A stretch of DNA of 64,000 nucleotides, from NCBI RefSeq assembly GCF_001424305.1, contig NZ_LMPD01000007.1:1-64000 (forward strand), read 5' to 3'. The position numbers and the translations under genes are program-made. The number at the start of each line of letters is the position of its first letter. The stretch's first letter is position 1. Under the pieces are notes generated by a model. The model did no database searches. It was not told the origin of the DNA and saw only the letters and a program-made list of their open reading frames with translations. Positions 38,022 through 45,266 of this stretch are shown in pieces. The stretch is from Pedobacter sp. Leaf176. GTDB lineage: Bacteria > Bacteroidota > Bacteroidia > Sphingobacteriales > Sphingobacteriaceae.

Positions 38022-38366
38022 AGGTACAGGAGGCAGGAATAGGCTTTAAACCCAGGTTTACCCAAAACGAAGAACATTGGATAATAGTTTTATACGGTTT
38101 TTGTGCTTCGAAGGGTAAATAAATGCATAAACTGAACGCAATAATTGTATATTATATTAAAGGCTGTAAAGATAAATAAAGAAAGTTCTGAGTTTGGGGT
38201 AAGCGATGCGGGAGTTGGAAAAAATGGCGAACAATCTAATCAATGTTTACCGAACCCGATTCAGTAGATTATACTAAGACTTTCTGCAATTAAAGTGCTT
38301 ACAGGTGTCATGAGCTCTGAATTTAACAATGCATAGAACGTAATTTATTTACAATCCTCGGCGCAG
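38022..38366. other. Spacer between convergent GH20 and AraC genes
   Basis: About 345 bases, A/T-rich, no open frame or good terminator hairpin seen. Confidence 0.45.
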
Positions 38367-39260
38367 TTACACGGTCACGGTATTATGTTTTTTAAAATTG
38401 CCTGGTGTGAGGTTGGTTTGTTTTTTAAAAAACTTGCCAAAAAATGAGCCATTACTAAAACCCAGTTCAATTGCTATCTCCGATATGTTCATGATATGAG
38501 AGGTTAGCAATAATTTCGCTTCCCGAATCACAAAATCATCGATGTGTTGCCCTGCGGATCTCCCCGTAACTTGCTTTACAACCTTTGAAAGATGTCTGGG
38601 TGTTACCCGAATCCGTGATGCATAGTAGGTAACTTTTTTCTGCTCTTTGAAATTCTCCGATAGTATCGACAAAAACCTGTTCGTTAACTCGATTTTACTG
38701 TCTATTATTCCAGAGGGTATTTTCTTTTGCTTTTCGTTTAAAAGGAAAATGTCGTATACAACCGACAAAAAACTGGCGTGGACCATTTCATCTACGTAGC
38801 GGGTATCTCTGGGAATGGTGAGCCGGCTTTGCAAGGATAACATGTGGGCGATCACTAGCTCATATTCTACTTTCGATAAGGAAAAGCTCATGGACTCCCC
38901 ATTGTTAAATATTTTGAAACTTTCTGAAATATCAAAAAAGAGTCCTTTTTTTACAAGGTACTCTTTGTCAAAGTAGGTAAAAAGTAATGTCGCGGCAGGA
39001 TCCTGAGGAATTTCATAGATATGGTCTGGGAGAATGCATATGATGTCACGAAATTTAAAAGTATGCGATTCAAAGTTAATTTTAATCTGTAAAGTTCCTT
39101 TAGTAACCAATAAAATTCCAAAGCCAGGCGCTCTGAAAGGAAGGGTAGGACAATTCTCCGGACTGTTGCGATCGAGATTAGATACCATGAGTGAGGTACT
39201 ATTCTTTATTTCAGGATGATCTTGCTGAAAGTTACTCTTAATATGCTGTGGTTGTTGCAT
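38367..39260 (-). CDS. AraC-family transcriptional regulator
   Basis: 297 residues. The N-terminal cupin-like half (about 30-120) includes 'PGFGILLVTKGTLQIKI' and 'ICILPDHIYEIPQ'. A helical linker follows, then the C-terminal double helix-turn-helix (about 200-292): 'KKVTYYASRIRVTPRHLSKV' and 'NISEIAIELGFSNGSFFGKF', ending 'TNLTPGNFKKHN'. It is transcribed toward the GH20 gene and divergent from the sphingolipid operon (start 513 bases away). It could regulate either side; there is no sequence-based reason to choose. Confidence 0.92.
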   Translation of the reverse strand: MQQPQHIKSNFQQDHPEIKNSTSLMVSNLDRNSPENCPTLPFRAPGFGILLVTKGTLQIKINFESHTFKFRDIICILPDHIYEIPQDPAATLLFTYFDKEYLVKKGLFFDISESFKIFNNGESMSFSLSKVEYELVIAHMLSLQSRLTIPRDTRYVDEMVHASFLSVVYDIFLLNEKQKKIPSGIIDSKIELTNRFLSILSENFKEQKKVTYYASRIRVTPRHLSKVVKQVTGRSAGQHIDDFVIREAKLLLTSHIMNISEIAIELGFSNGSFFGKFFKKQTNLTPGNFKKHNTVTV

Positions 39261-39773
39261 TGTGCCTTATTGAAATCTCAAATAAAATAGTTTTGTCTTC
39301 GGTTTTGCTAAAGCATCGTGACCGGTGTGGTTTATCTGTATCCAAATGTATGTTTTCGTTAAAATGAAAAGCATAAATTTTTTAAAATTGACGAAAATCT
39401 GATTAAAAGTTAATCTTTCGATTAATTTATCGACGCCTGTTTTTAATTTGTATCTATCAGTAAATCGATTACATAGGTGAAATAAATAAAAATAATTTAT
39501 TCAATATTCTATTAATCAACTGTTTTACTATTGTATTAAAAAAGTCAGACAGTCGAATAGTCAACTCATCTAATTGTCATATTCAGTCCATGCTCATTTT
39601 TGACCAAGATATACCACTTTTGAACCTTTTTTTAGCCTGCATTCTGTGTTAAAATTGTGTTAACAAATCAACACTTCAATTAAGTCAAAATACCGCTTTA
39701 ATAGGTTAAACCTGGTGGTTGGAAAATCAAGCTTGATGATGTTTTAGAATAAAACTGAATAATTGCCTTCAAC
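39261..39773. other. Promoter region of the sphingolipid operon
   Basis: About 513 very A/T-rich bases between divergent genes. No open frame. No clean TTTG/TAnnTTTG pair was found, although TTGACC near 39600 and TTTTG near 39619 are present. The operon promoter must lie here. Confidence 0.4.
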
Positions 39774-40979
39774 ATGCGTAAAAAATTACAAGACAGAATT
39801 GCTTCTTTTCAGGACGCAAAATTTATTAAGGAAAAAGGCTTATATCCTTATTTCAGGTCGATAGAATCCGCACAGGATACGGAAGTAATTATAAATGGCA
39901 AAAAAGTTTTGATGTTTGGCTCCAACTCGTATTTGGGGCTAACCAATCATCCTGAAATAAAATTAGCCTCTAAAAATGCAATCGATAAATATGGAACAGG
40001 TTGTGCCGGATCACGCTTTTTAAATGGATCTCTGGATATACATCTTCAACTGGAGCAACGGCTGGCCGACTATGTTGGCAAAGAATCTGCGGTGCTTTTC
40101 AGCACCGGTTTTCAGGTTAACCTGGGGGTAATTTCCTGTTTACTTGATAGAAATGACTACCTCATTCTGGATGAATATGATCATGCTTCTATCATTGATG
40201 GAAGCCGGCTATCATTTTCAAGAACCATTAAGTATGCGCACAATGACATGAACGATTTGCGCAGCAAGCTTAGTCGTTTGCCTGTAGATGCTGCAAAACT
40301 TATTGTATCGGATGGGATTTTTAGCATGGAAGGGGATTTAGTTAATCTGCCAGAAATGGTAGAGATTGCGAACGAATTCGGGGCAAACATCATGATGGAT
40401 GACGCACACAGCCTGGGTGTAATTGGTTTTAATGGCGCCGGTACTGCATCGCATTTCAATCTAACCAATGAGGTAGACCTGATTATGGGAACATTCAGCA
40501 AATCGCTGGCCTCGCTTGGTGGTTTTATAGCAGGAGATACCGATACCATTGAGTTTATTAAACACCGGGCAAGGTCGCTGATGTTCAGTGCGAGTATGCC
40601 GCCATCGGCTGTAGCCAGCGTAATTGCAGCACTTGATATTATTGAAAGAGAGCCGGAACGTATAGATAAGCTTTGGGCGAACACTAATTACGCTAAAAAA
40701 CTACTCATAGAAGCAGGATTTGATATCGGCCACAGCAATAGTCCAATTATTCCGGTTTATATCAGGGACAATAACGCAACTTTTATGATCACGAATATTC
40801 TTCAGGAAAATGGCGTATTCGTTAATCCGGTGGTATCTCCGGCGGTACCTTCTGATTCCTCCCTGATTCGGTTTTCACTTATGGCAACCCATAGTTTTGA
40901 GCAAATTAAAAGTGCGGTTGAAAAATTAAAAGCTGCATTTGTGGAGGTTAATGTCAATCTGCTAAATATTCGGTTATGA
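39774..40979 (+). CDS. spt: Serine palmitoyltransferase (alpha-oxoamine synthase)
   Basis: 401 residues, full length for bacterial soluble serine palmitoyltransferase, with no membrane segment. PLP-fold landmarks: 'MFGSNSYLGLTNHPEI', 'YGTGCAGSRFLNGS', the cofactor-stacking His137 in 'LDEYDHASIIDG', 'MMDDAHSLG' with Asp209/Asp210 and His212, and the Schiff-base Lys243 in 'GTFSKSLASLGGF'. 'GTFSKS' rather than 'GTLGKA' favours serine palmitoyltransferase over the biotin enzyme KAS/BioF, and no biotin genes are nearby. It condenses serine with a fatty acyl-CoA (or acyl carrier) to 3-ketosphinganine, the committed step of sphingolipid synthesis. Its stop overlaps the next start by ATGA, and it is the first gene of a ten-gene operon. 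Confidence 0.93.
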   Translation: MRKKLQDRIASFQDAKFIKEKGLYPYFRSIESAQDTEVIINGKKVLMFGSNSYLGLTNHPEIKLASKNAIDKYGTGCAGSRFLNGSLDIHLQLEQRLADYVGKESAVLFSTGFQVNLGVISCLLDRNDYLILDEYDHASIIDGSRLSFSRTIKYAHNDMNDLRSKLSRLPVDAAKLIVSDGIFSMEGDLVNLPEMVEIANEFGANIMMDDAHSLGVIGFNGAGTASHFNLTNEVDLIMGTFSKSLASLGGFIAGDTDTIEFIKHRARSLMFSASMPPSAVASVIAALDIIEREPERIDKLWANTNYAKKLLIEAGFDIGHSNSPIIPVYIRDNNATFMITNILQENGVFVNPVVSPAVPSDSSLIRFSLMATHSFEQIKSAVEKLKAAFVEVNVNLLNIRL

Positions 40980-42097
40980 GGGTAATCAAAGAAGTTTCGG
41001 GTAAGAAAGACCTTCAGGCCTTCATCGATTTTCCTCATTCACTACATGCGGGAGATCCAAATTATGTACCTGAACTTTTTATTGCCCAAAGGGATTTATT
41101 GACGCCGAAAAAGCATCCGTTTTTTAAACATTCTACCATTGCATTGTTTCTATTATTGGATGATGATCAGGTTATCGGCCGTATCGCCGCCATAGAAAAT
41201 ACCCATCATAATAAGGTATATGGCGCTAATGATGGTTTCTTTGGTTTTTTTGATTGTATCAATGAAGTTTCGGCGGCGAAAGCCTTAACCGATAGGGTAT
41301 ACCAGTGGCTTCGTACAAGACAAATGACAAAAGTACTTGGTCCTGTAAATTTTTCTACTAACGAGGTTTGTGGCCTGCTTATCGATGGGTTTGATGGGCC
41401 TCCGGTAGCCATGATGCCCTACAATCCCCCGTACTATTTAATTCTTTTAGAAGCGCTGGGCTTTACCAAGAATGTCGACTTAAGGGCATACCGTTACACA
41501 GCAGGTGACTACAGCGATCGCTCGCTTCAGCTGGTCGACCGCATTAAAGAAAGACTTTTAAGAAACGACATTACCATTCGGACCATTAATATGAAAAACT
41601 TTGCCCAGGAGCGTGACGCCCTGCGTGAGGTTTACAATAAAGCTTGGGACAAAAACCTGGGCTTCGTACCCATGACCGATGCCGAATTTGAATATACGGC
41701 GAACGACTTAAAGCTGATCCTGGACCCAAAGTTTTGCATTATGGCCGAGCAACATGGAAAAATTGTCGGTTTTGCTTTAGCGATTCCGGATATCAATCAA
41801 ATACTAATCAAAATCAAACGGGGTAGGTTATTTCCAACGGGGTTAATTAAGTTGTTGACCGGAAAAGGAAAGATTGATGGCATTAGGATCATGCTGTTGG
41901 GTGTAGTAGACGGTTACCGGAAAATGGGCATTGAAGCCTGCCTGTATGGCGGAATTATTAAACGCTTTCAGGAAAAGAAGATGAAATATGCAGAGGCAAG
42001 CTGGACGCTGGATCACAATGATATGGTGAACAGGCCTATTGAAGATATTGGTGGAAAACTGTACCGAAAATATAGGATTCTGGAAAGGGAGCTATGA
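40976..42097 (+). CDS. GNAT-fold N-acyltransferase, probable bacterial ceramide synthase
   Basis: 373 residues, two tandem GNAT-like halves. The N-terminal part has 'LHAGDPNYVPELFIAQRDLL' and 'VIGRIAAIENTHHNKV'; the C-terminal part has 'IVGFALAIPDINQ' and 'LLGVVDGYRKMGIEACLY', the acyl-CoA pyrophosphate-loop region. 'GPVNFSTNEVCGLLIDGFD' and 'PYNPPYYLILLEALGF' are typical of the bacterial ceramide synthase group described from Caulobacter, by memory. That enzyme adds the fatty acyl chain to 3-ketosphinganine. Context is strong: ATGA overlaps link it to serine palmitoyltransferase before it and the ceramide-reductase candidate after it. Without context only 'GNAT-family protein' could be said. 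Confidence 0.8.
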   Translation: MRVIKEVSGKKDLQAFIDFPHSLHAGDPNYVPELFIAQRDLLTPKKHPFFKHSTIALFLLLDDDQVIGRIAAIENTHHNKVYGANDGFFGFFDCINEVSAAKALTDRVYQWLRTRQMTKVLGPVNFSTNEVCGLLIDGFDGPPVAMMPYNPPYYLILLEALGFTKNVDLRAYRYTAGDYSDRSLQLVDRIKERLLRNDITIRTINMKNFAQERDALREVYNKAWDKNLGFVPMTDAEFEYTANDLKLILDPKFCIMAEQHGKIVGFALAIPDINQILIKIKRGRLFPTGLIKLLTGKGKIDGIRIMLLGVVDGYRKMGIEACLYGGIIKRFQEKKMKYAEASWTLDHNDMVNRPIEDIGGKLYRKYRILEREL

Positions 42098-43083
42098 AAA
42101 AGCGAATTTTAATTACCGGCGCGACAGGCTTTGTTGGTTTTCACTTAATTGAAGCTGCACTTTCCAGCGGTTTGCATGTGTTTGCAAATGTACGCAGTTC
42201 GAGTAAGGTGGAACATCTGCAAAGTTTGAATATCAATTTTGTAGAGCTTGATTTCGAATCAATTTATGCATTGAGTAAAAATATCGACGAAAATAAATAC
42301 GATTATGTGGTTCATGCGGCGGCGGTAACCAAAGCAAAGAATCTCGACGAATATAATAAATACAATGCATCTTATGCAAGAAATCTGGCTATTGCCGTCT
42401 CAAATGCAACGCACAAGGTCGAAAAATTTGTGTTTGTAAGCAGCCTAGCAGCACTCGGGCCATTAAAGAAAACAAATGAGCTGTTGAATGAAAATGGGGT
42501 ATTAAACCCGGTAACCTACTATGGGAAGAGTAAAGCGTTGGCAGAAACCTATTTAAGTAATATTCAAAATCTGCCGCTATTGATTTTTCGCCCCACAGCG
42601 GTTTACGGGCCCCGTGAGCGTGATATATTGATGGTACTTAAGGCAATTAGCCGCGGTTTTGAGGTGTACATGGGTGATGCTAACCAGAAACTTAGCTTTA
42701 TTTATGTGAAAGATCTGGCAGAAATCATGATTAGTTCGTTGAAGTCGAGTCTGGTCAACAAAACCTACAATGTATCAGACGGACATATTTATGGCAGATC
42801 TTCCTTCTCGGAAAGCGCAAGGCGCATTATGCGAAAAAGAACTTTGAGAGTAACAGTGCCATTGCCACTTATTAAAGGAATTGCCTGGTCGATGGAAAAG
42901 GCATACAAATTTACAAACAAGATGCCCACACTAAATATAGATAAGGTAAACGAGCTGACCGGAATTAACTGGAGTTGCGATATTAAGCTCATTAAAAAAG
43001 ACCTTGGTTTTAGTCCGCGATACCAACTACAGCAAGGATTAGAAGAGACAATAAAATGGTATAAGAGTAATAAATGGTTATAA
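42094..43083 (+). CDS. Extended SDR / NAD-dependent epimerase-family reductase, probable ceramide reductase
   Basis: 329 residues. The Rossmann loop is 'ILITGATGFVGFHLIEAAL' (about 5-23), with 'VVHAAAVTKAKN', the active-site Ser region 'FVFVSSLAALGP', Tyr and Lys in 'TYYGKSKALAE', and 'LLIFRPTAVYGPRERD', all typical extended-SDR features. In the bacterial ceramide pathway known from Caulobacter, a reductase of this family (CerR) reduces the 3-keto group after N-acylation. It overlaps the acyltransferase by four bases (ATGA), so translational coupling is likely. An alternative role in sugar nucleotide metabolism is much less likely in this operon. Confidence 0.82.
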   Translation: MKKRILITGATGFVGFHLIEAALSSGLHVFANVRSSSKVEHLQSLNINFVELDFESIYALSKNIDENKYDYVVHAAAVTKAKNLDEYNKYNASYARNLAIAVSNATHKVEKFVFVSSLAALGPLKKTNELLNENGVLNPVTYYGKSKALAETYLSNIQNLPLLIFRPTAVYGPRERDILMVLKAISRGFEVYMGDANQKLSFIYVKDLAEIMISSLKSSLVNKTYNVSDGHIYGRSSFSESARRIMRKRTLRVTVPLPLIKGIAWSMEKAYKFTNKMPTLNIDKVNELTGINWSCDIKLIKKDLGFSPRYQLQQGLEETIKWYKSNKWL

Positions 43084-43100
43084 GAATTAAAAAAAATAAG

Positions 43101-44426
43101 ATGACAGAACAAGTAAAATCAGCTAATGGAAAGCTTGGTATTTTAATGCCAGGATTAGGCGCTGTGGCTACCACCATGATTTCGGGCGTAGCAGCAGTAA
43201 AAAAAGGATTATCGAAGCCAATCGGTTCACTAACACAAATGGGAACAATCCGCATCGGGAAACGCACTGAAAAAAAGGAGCCAAAGATTAAGGATTTTGT
43301 GCCTTTGGCTGCATTGGAAGATTTAGTTTTTGGTGGATGGGACGTTTATGAGGATAATGTTTACGAAGCGGCAATGAATGCACGTGTGCTGGATGCCAAT
43401 CTTCTTCGCGATGTAAAAGAAGAACTGCAGGCCATTAAGCCAATGAGAGCAGCTTTCGACCGTAATTACGTTAAAAACCTGGATGGTAAATTTGTAAAGG
43501 ATATTGATAACCGCTACGAGCTCGCATTAGCCGTAATGGATGATATTAAAAATTTTAAGGCCGATAACAATTGTGATCGTATCGTTCTGGTTTGGTGCGG
43601 CTCTACGGAGATTTATTTCGAGCCATCAGCAGTACACCAATCGTTGGCTGCTTTTGAGCAAGGTTTGAAAGACAATGATCCGCTTATTGCTCCAAGTATG
43701 ATTTACGCTTACGCTGCTTTAAAATTGGGTATTCCTTTCGCTAATGGTGCACCAAATTTAACAGTTGATATTCCGGCACTCATTGAACTGGCCAAAGAAA
43801 CCAATACACCAATTGCGGGTAAAGATTTTAAAACTGGTCAAACTTTGATGAAAACGATTTTAGCGCCAGGATTAGCTGCCCGCTCACTAGGTGTCAATGG
43901 TTGGTTTTCTGATAACATTTTAGGTAACCGTGACGGTTTAGTATTAGATGATCCGGATAATTTTAAAACTAAAGAGGTTTCTAAATTAGGGGTATTGGAA
44001 GACATTTTCAAGCCAGAACTTAACCCGGATTTATATGGAGATATGTACCATAAAATAAGAATCAATTACTATCCGCCACACGGTGATAACAAAGAAAGCT
44101 GGGATAACATCGATATTTTTGGTTGGTTGGGTTATAAAATGCAGATTAAAATAAACTTCCTTTGCCGCGATTCAATTCTGGCTGCGCCAATCGTATTGGA
44201 TCTTGCTTTGTTTATGGATTTGGCTAAAAGAGCCAATATGTCGGGCATTCAGGAATGGCTTTCATTCTATTTAAAGTCGCCACAAACCATACCTGGAGTA
44301 CCTGCTGAAAATGATATTTTCAAGCAGTTAATCAAGCTTCAAAATACTTTGCGTTATATTATGGGTGAAGAATTAATCACGCATTTAGGGCAGGATTACG
44401 AAGAAGAAGTTGTAGAAACGGCATAG
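43101..44426 (+). CDS. ino1: myo-Inositol-1-phosphate synthase
   Basis: 441 residues from the ATG at 43101 (MTEQVKSANGK). An in-frame ATG at 43074, inside the preceding gene, would add nine basic residues and is less like the family N terminus. Features: NAD-binding region 'GKLGILMPGLGAVATTMISG', 'TQMGTIRIGKRTE', 'NCDRIVLVWCGSTEIY', 'GIPFANGAPNLTVDIPALIE', 'PIAGKDFKTGQTLMKTILAP' (catalytic Lys region) and 'GWFSDNILGNRDGLVLDDP'. It converts glucose 6-phosphate to inositol 1(3)-phosphate through an NAD-dependent oxidation/reduction cycle. In this operon it supplies the headgroup for inositol lipids. It lies 17 bases after the ceramide reductase and overlaps the next gene by one base. Confidence 0.95.
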   Translation: MTEQVKSANGKLGILMPGLGAVATTMISGVAAVKKGLSKPIGSLTQMGTIRIGKRTEKKEPKIKDFVPLAALEDLVFGGWDVYEDNVYEAAMNARVLDANLLRDVKEELQAIKPMRAAFDRNYVKNLDGKFVKDIDNRYELALAVMDDIKNFKADNNCDRIVLVWCGSTEIYFEPSAVHQSLAAFEQGLKDNDPLIAPSMIYAYAALKLGIPFANGAPNLTVDIPALIELAKETNTPIAGKDFKTGQTLMKTILAPGLAARSLGVNGWFSDNILGNRDGLVLDDPDNFKTKEVSKLGVLEDIFKPELNPDLYGDMYHKIRINYYPPHGDNKESWDNIDIFGWLGYKMQIKINFLCRDSILAAPIVLDLALFMDLAKRANMSGIQEWLSFYLKSPQTIPGVPAENDIFKQLIKLQNTLRYIMGEELITHLGQDYEEEVVETA

Positions 44427-44881
44427 TGTTTTTTCACAAAATTATATCAACTTTCTTTGGCATTGGCTACATCGGCAAAGGTGCAGGTACAGTCGCCGCG
44501 GCGGTTACCTGCGCCATTTGGTGGTCCTTGCAAACGCAATATTCCAATCCCTATCTATGGCCATTTTTATCAACCATATTGATATTCATAGTCGGAGTAA
44601 TTTCCGGCGATGTAGTGGAATCGGTTTGGGGAAAAGATCATCAGCGTGTAGTGATAGATGAAGTAGCAGGGATGGGCATCGCCTTGCTGCTTATTCCGCT
44701 AAAGTGGGAATATTACATCTTGGCATTTATCCTTTTCAGGTTTTTTGATATTGTGAAACCATTATATATCCGGCGTTTTGAAGCATTGCCGGGAGGCTGG
44801 GGGGTGATGGCTGATGATGTGCTCGCTGGAATTTATGCCAATCTGGGATTACAAATCGTTGTTTTGATCGGATTGTTTTAA
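44426..44881 (+). CDS. PgpA-type phosphatase, probable phosphatidylinositol-phosphate phosphatase
   Basis: 151 residues from a GTG whose G is the last base of the preceding TAG stop; no ATG is close by. The PgpA signature is complete: 'IGYIGKGAGTVAAAV' (about 14-28), 'VVIDEVAGMGIALLLIP' and 'RFFDIVKPLYIRRFEALPGG', 'WGVMADDVLAGIYANL'. Four membrane helices are visible. PgpA proteins dephosphorylate phosphatidylglycerol phosphate. In the Bacteroides inositol-lipid cluster a PgpA homologue is, as I recall, assigned to phosphatidylinositol-phosphate dephosphorylation. Placement between inositol-phosphate synthase and the phosphatidyltransferase supports that. A general PgpA role cannot be excluded. 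Confidence 0.87.
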   Translation: MFFHKIISTFFGIGYIGKGAGTVAAAVTCAIWWSLQTQYSNPYLWPFLSTILIFIVGVISGDVVESVWGKDHQRVVIDEVAGMGIALLLIPLKWEYYILAFILFRFFDIVKPLYIRRFEALPGGWGVMADDVLAGIYANLGLQIVVLIGLF

Positions 44882-44882
44882 T

Positions 44883-45266
44883 ATGATCACGTTTATAAAA
44901 GCGCAGGCCTCGTCGCTAACCGCTTCTGCTGCCGATTTTTTAATTACCGCTTTATCTGTAAGCATTTTTGGATGGTGGTTTCTGGCCGGAAGTATCGTTG
45001 GCACTGTTTCAGGTGGCGTTGTTAATTTCTACATCAACCGCAATTGGGTATTTAATGCCGGCTTTAAACACATTTACCCGCAGATAATCAAATATATTAT
45101 GGTTTGGCTGGGTAATTTATTGCTGGTCACCTTATTTGTTTACCTGCTTACGCATTTTTTCAACTTCAATTATTTGCTCTCCAAAGTAGCAGTTTCCATA
45201 GTAATGGGGCTGAGCTACAATTACTACATGCAGAAGCAGTTTATTTTCCCGCAAAATGAAAATTAA
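44883..45266 (+). CDS. GtrA-family four-helix membrane protein
   Basis: 127 residues with four hydrophobic helices in two pairs (about 10-35, 35-52, 70-95 and 102-122). 'SADFLITALSVSIFG' and 'GGVVNFYINRNWVF' are the GtrA hallmark around the second helix, and 'GLSYNYYMQKQFIF' ends the domain. Known members are thought to move lipid-linked sugars or modulate glycosyltransferases. Here no glycosyltransferase is present, so a role with the inositol or ceramide lipid (for example flipping) is plausible but unproven. It lies one base after the phosphatase gene and overlaps the next gene by 11 bases. Confidence 0.86.
   Translation: MITFIKAQASSLTASAADFLITALSVSIFGWWFLAGSIVGTVSGGVVNFYINRNWVFNAGFKHIYPQIIKYIMVWLGNLLLVTLFVYLLTHFFNFNYLLSKVAVSIVMGLSYNYYMQKQFIFPQNEN

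Noticed and set aside
21166..39260. Possibility that the polysaccharide locus was brought by a mobile element
   Set aside because: No integrase, transposase, tRNA end or flanking direct repeat was seen, and base composition looks like the rest of the window.
39590..39640. TTGACC and TTTTG near 39600-39620 as the sphingolipid operon promoter
   Set aside because: Spacing and sequence do not match the TTTG/TAnnTTTG pattern, so no promoter was called.
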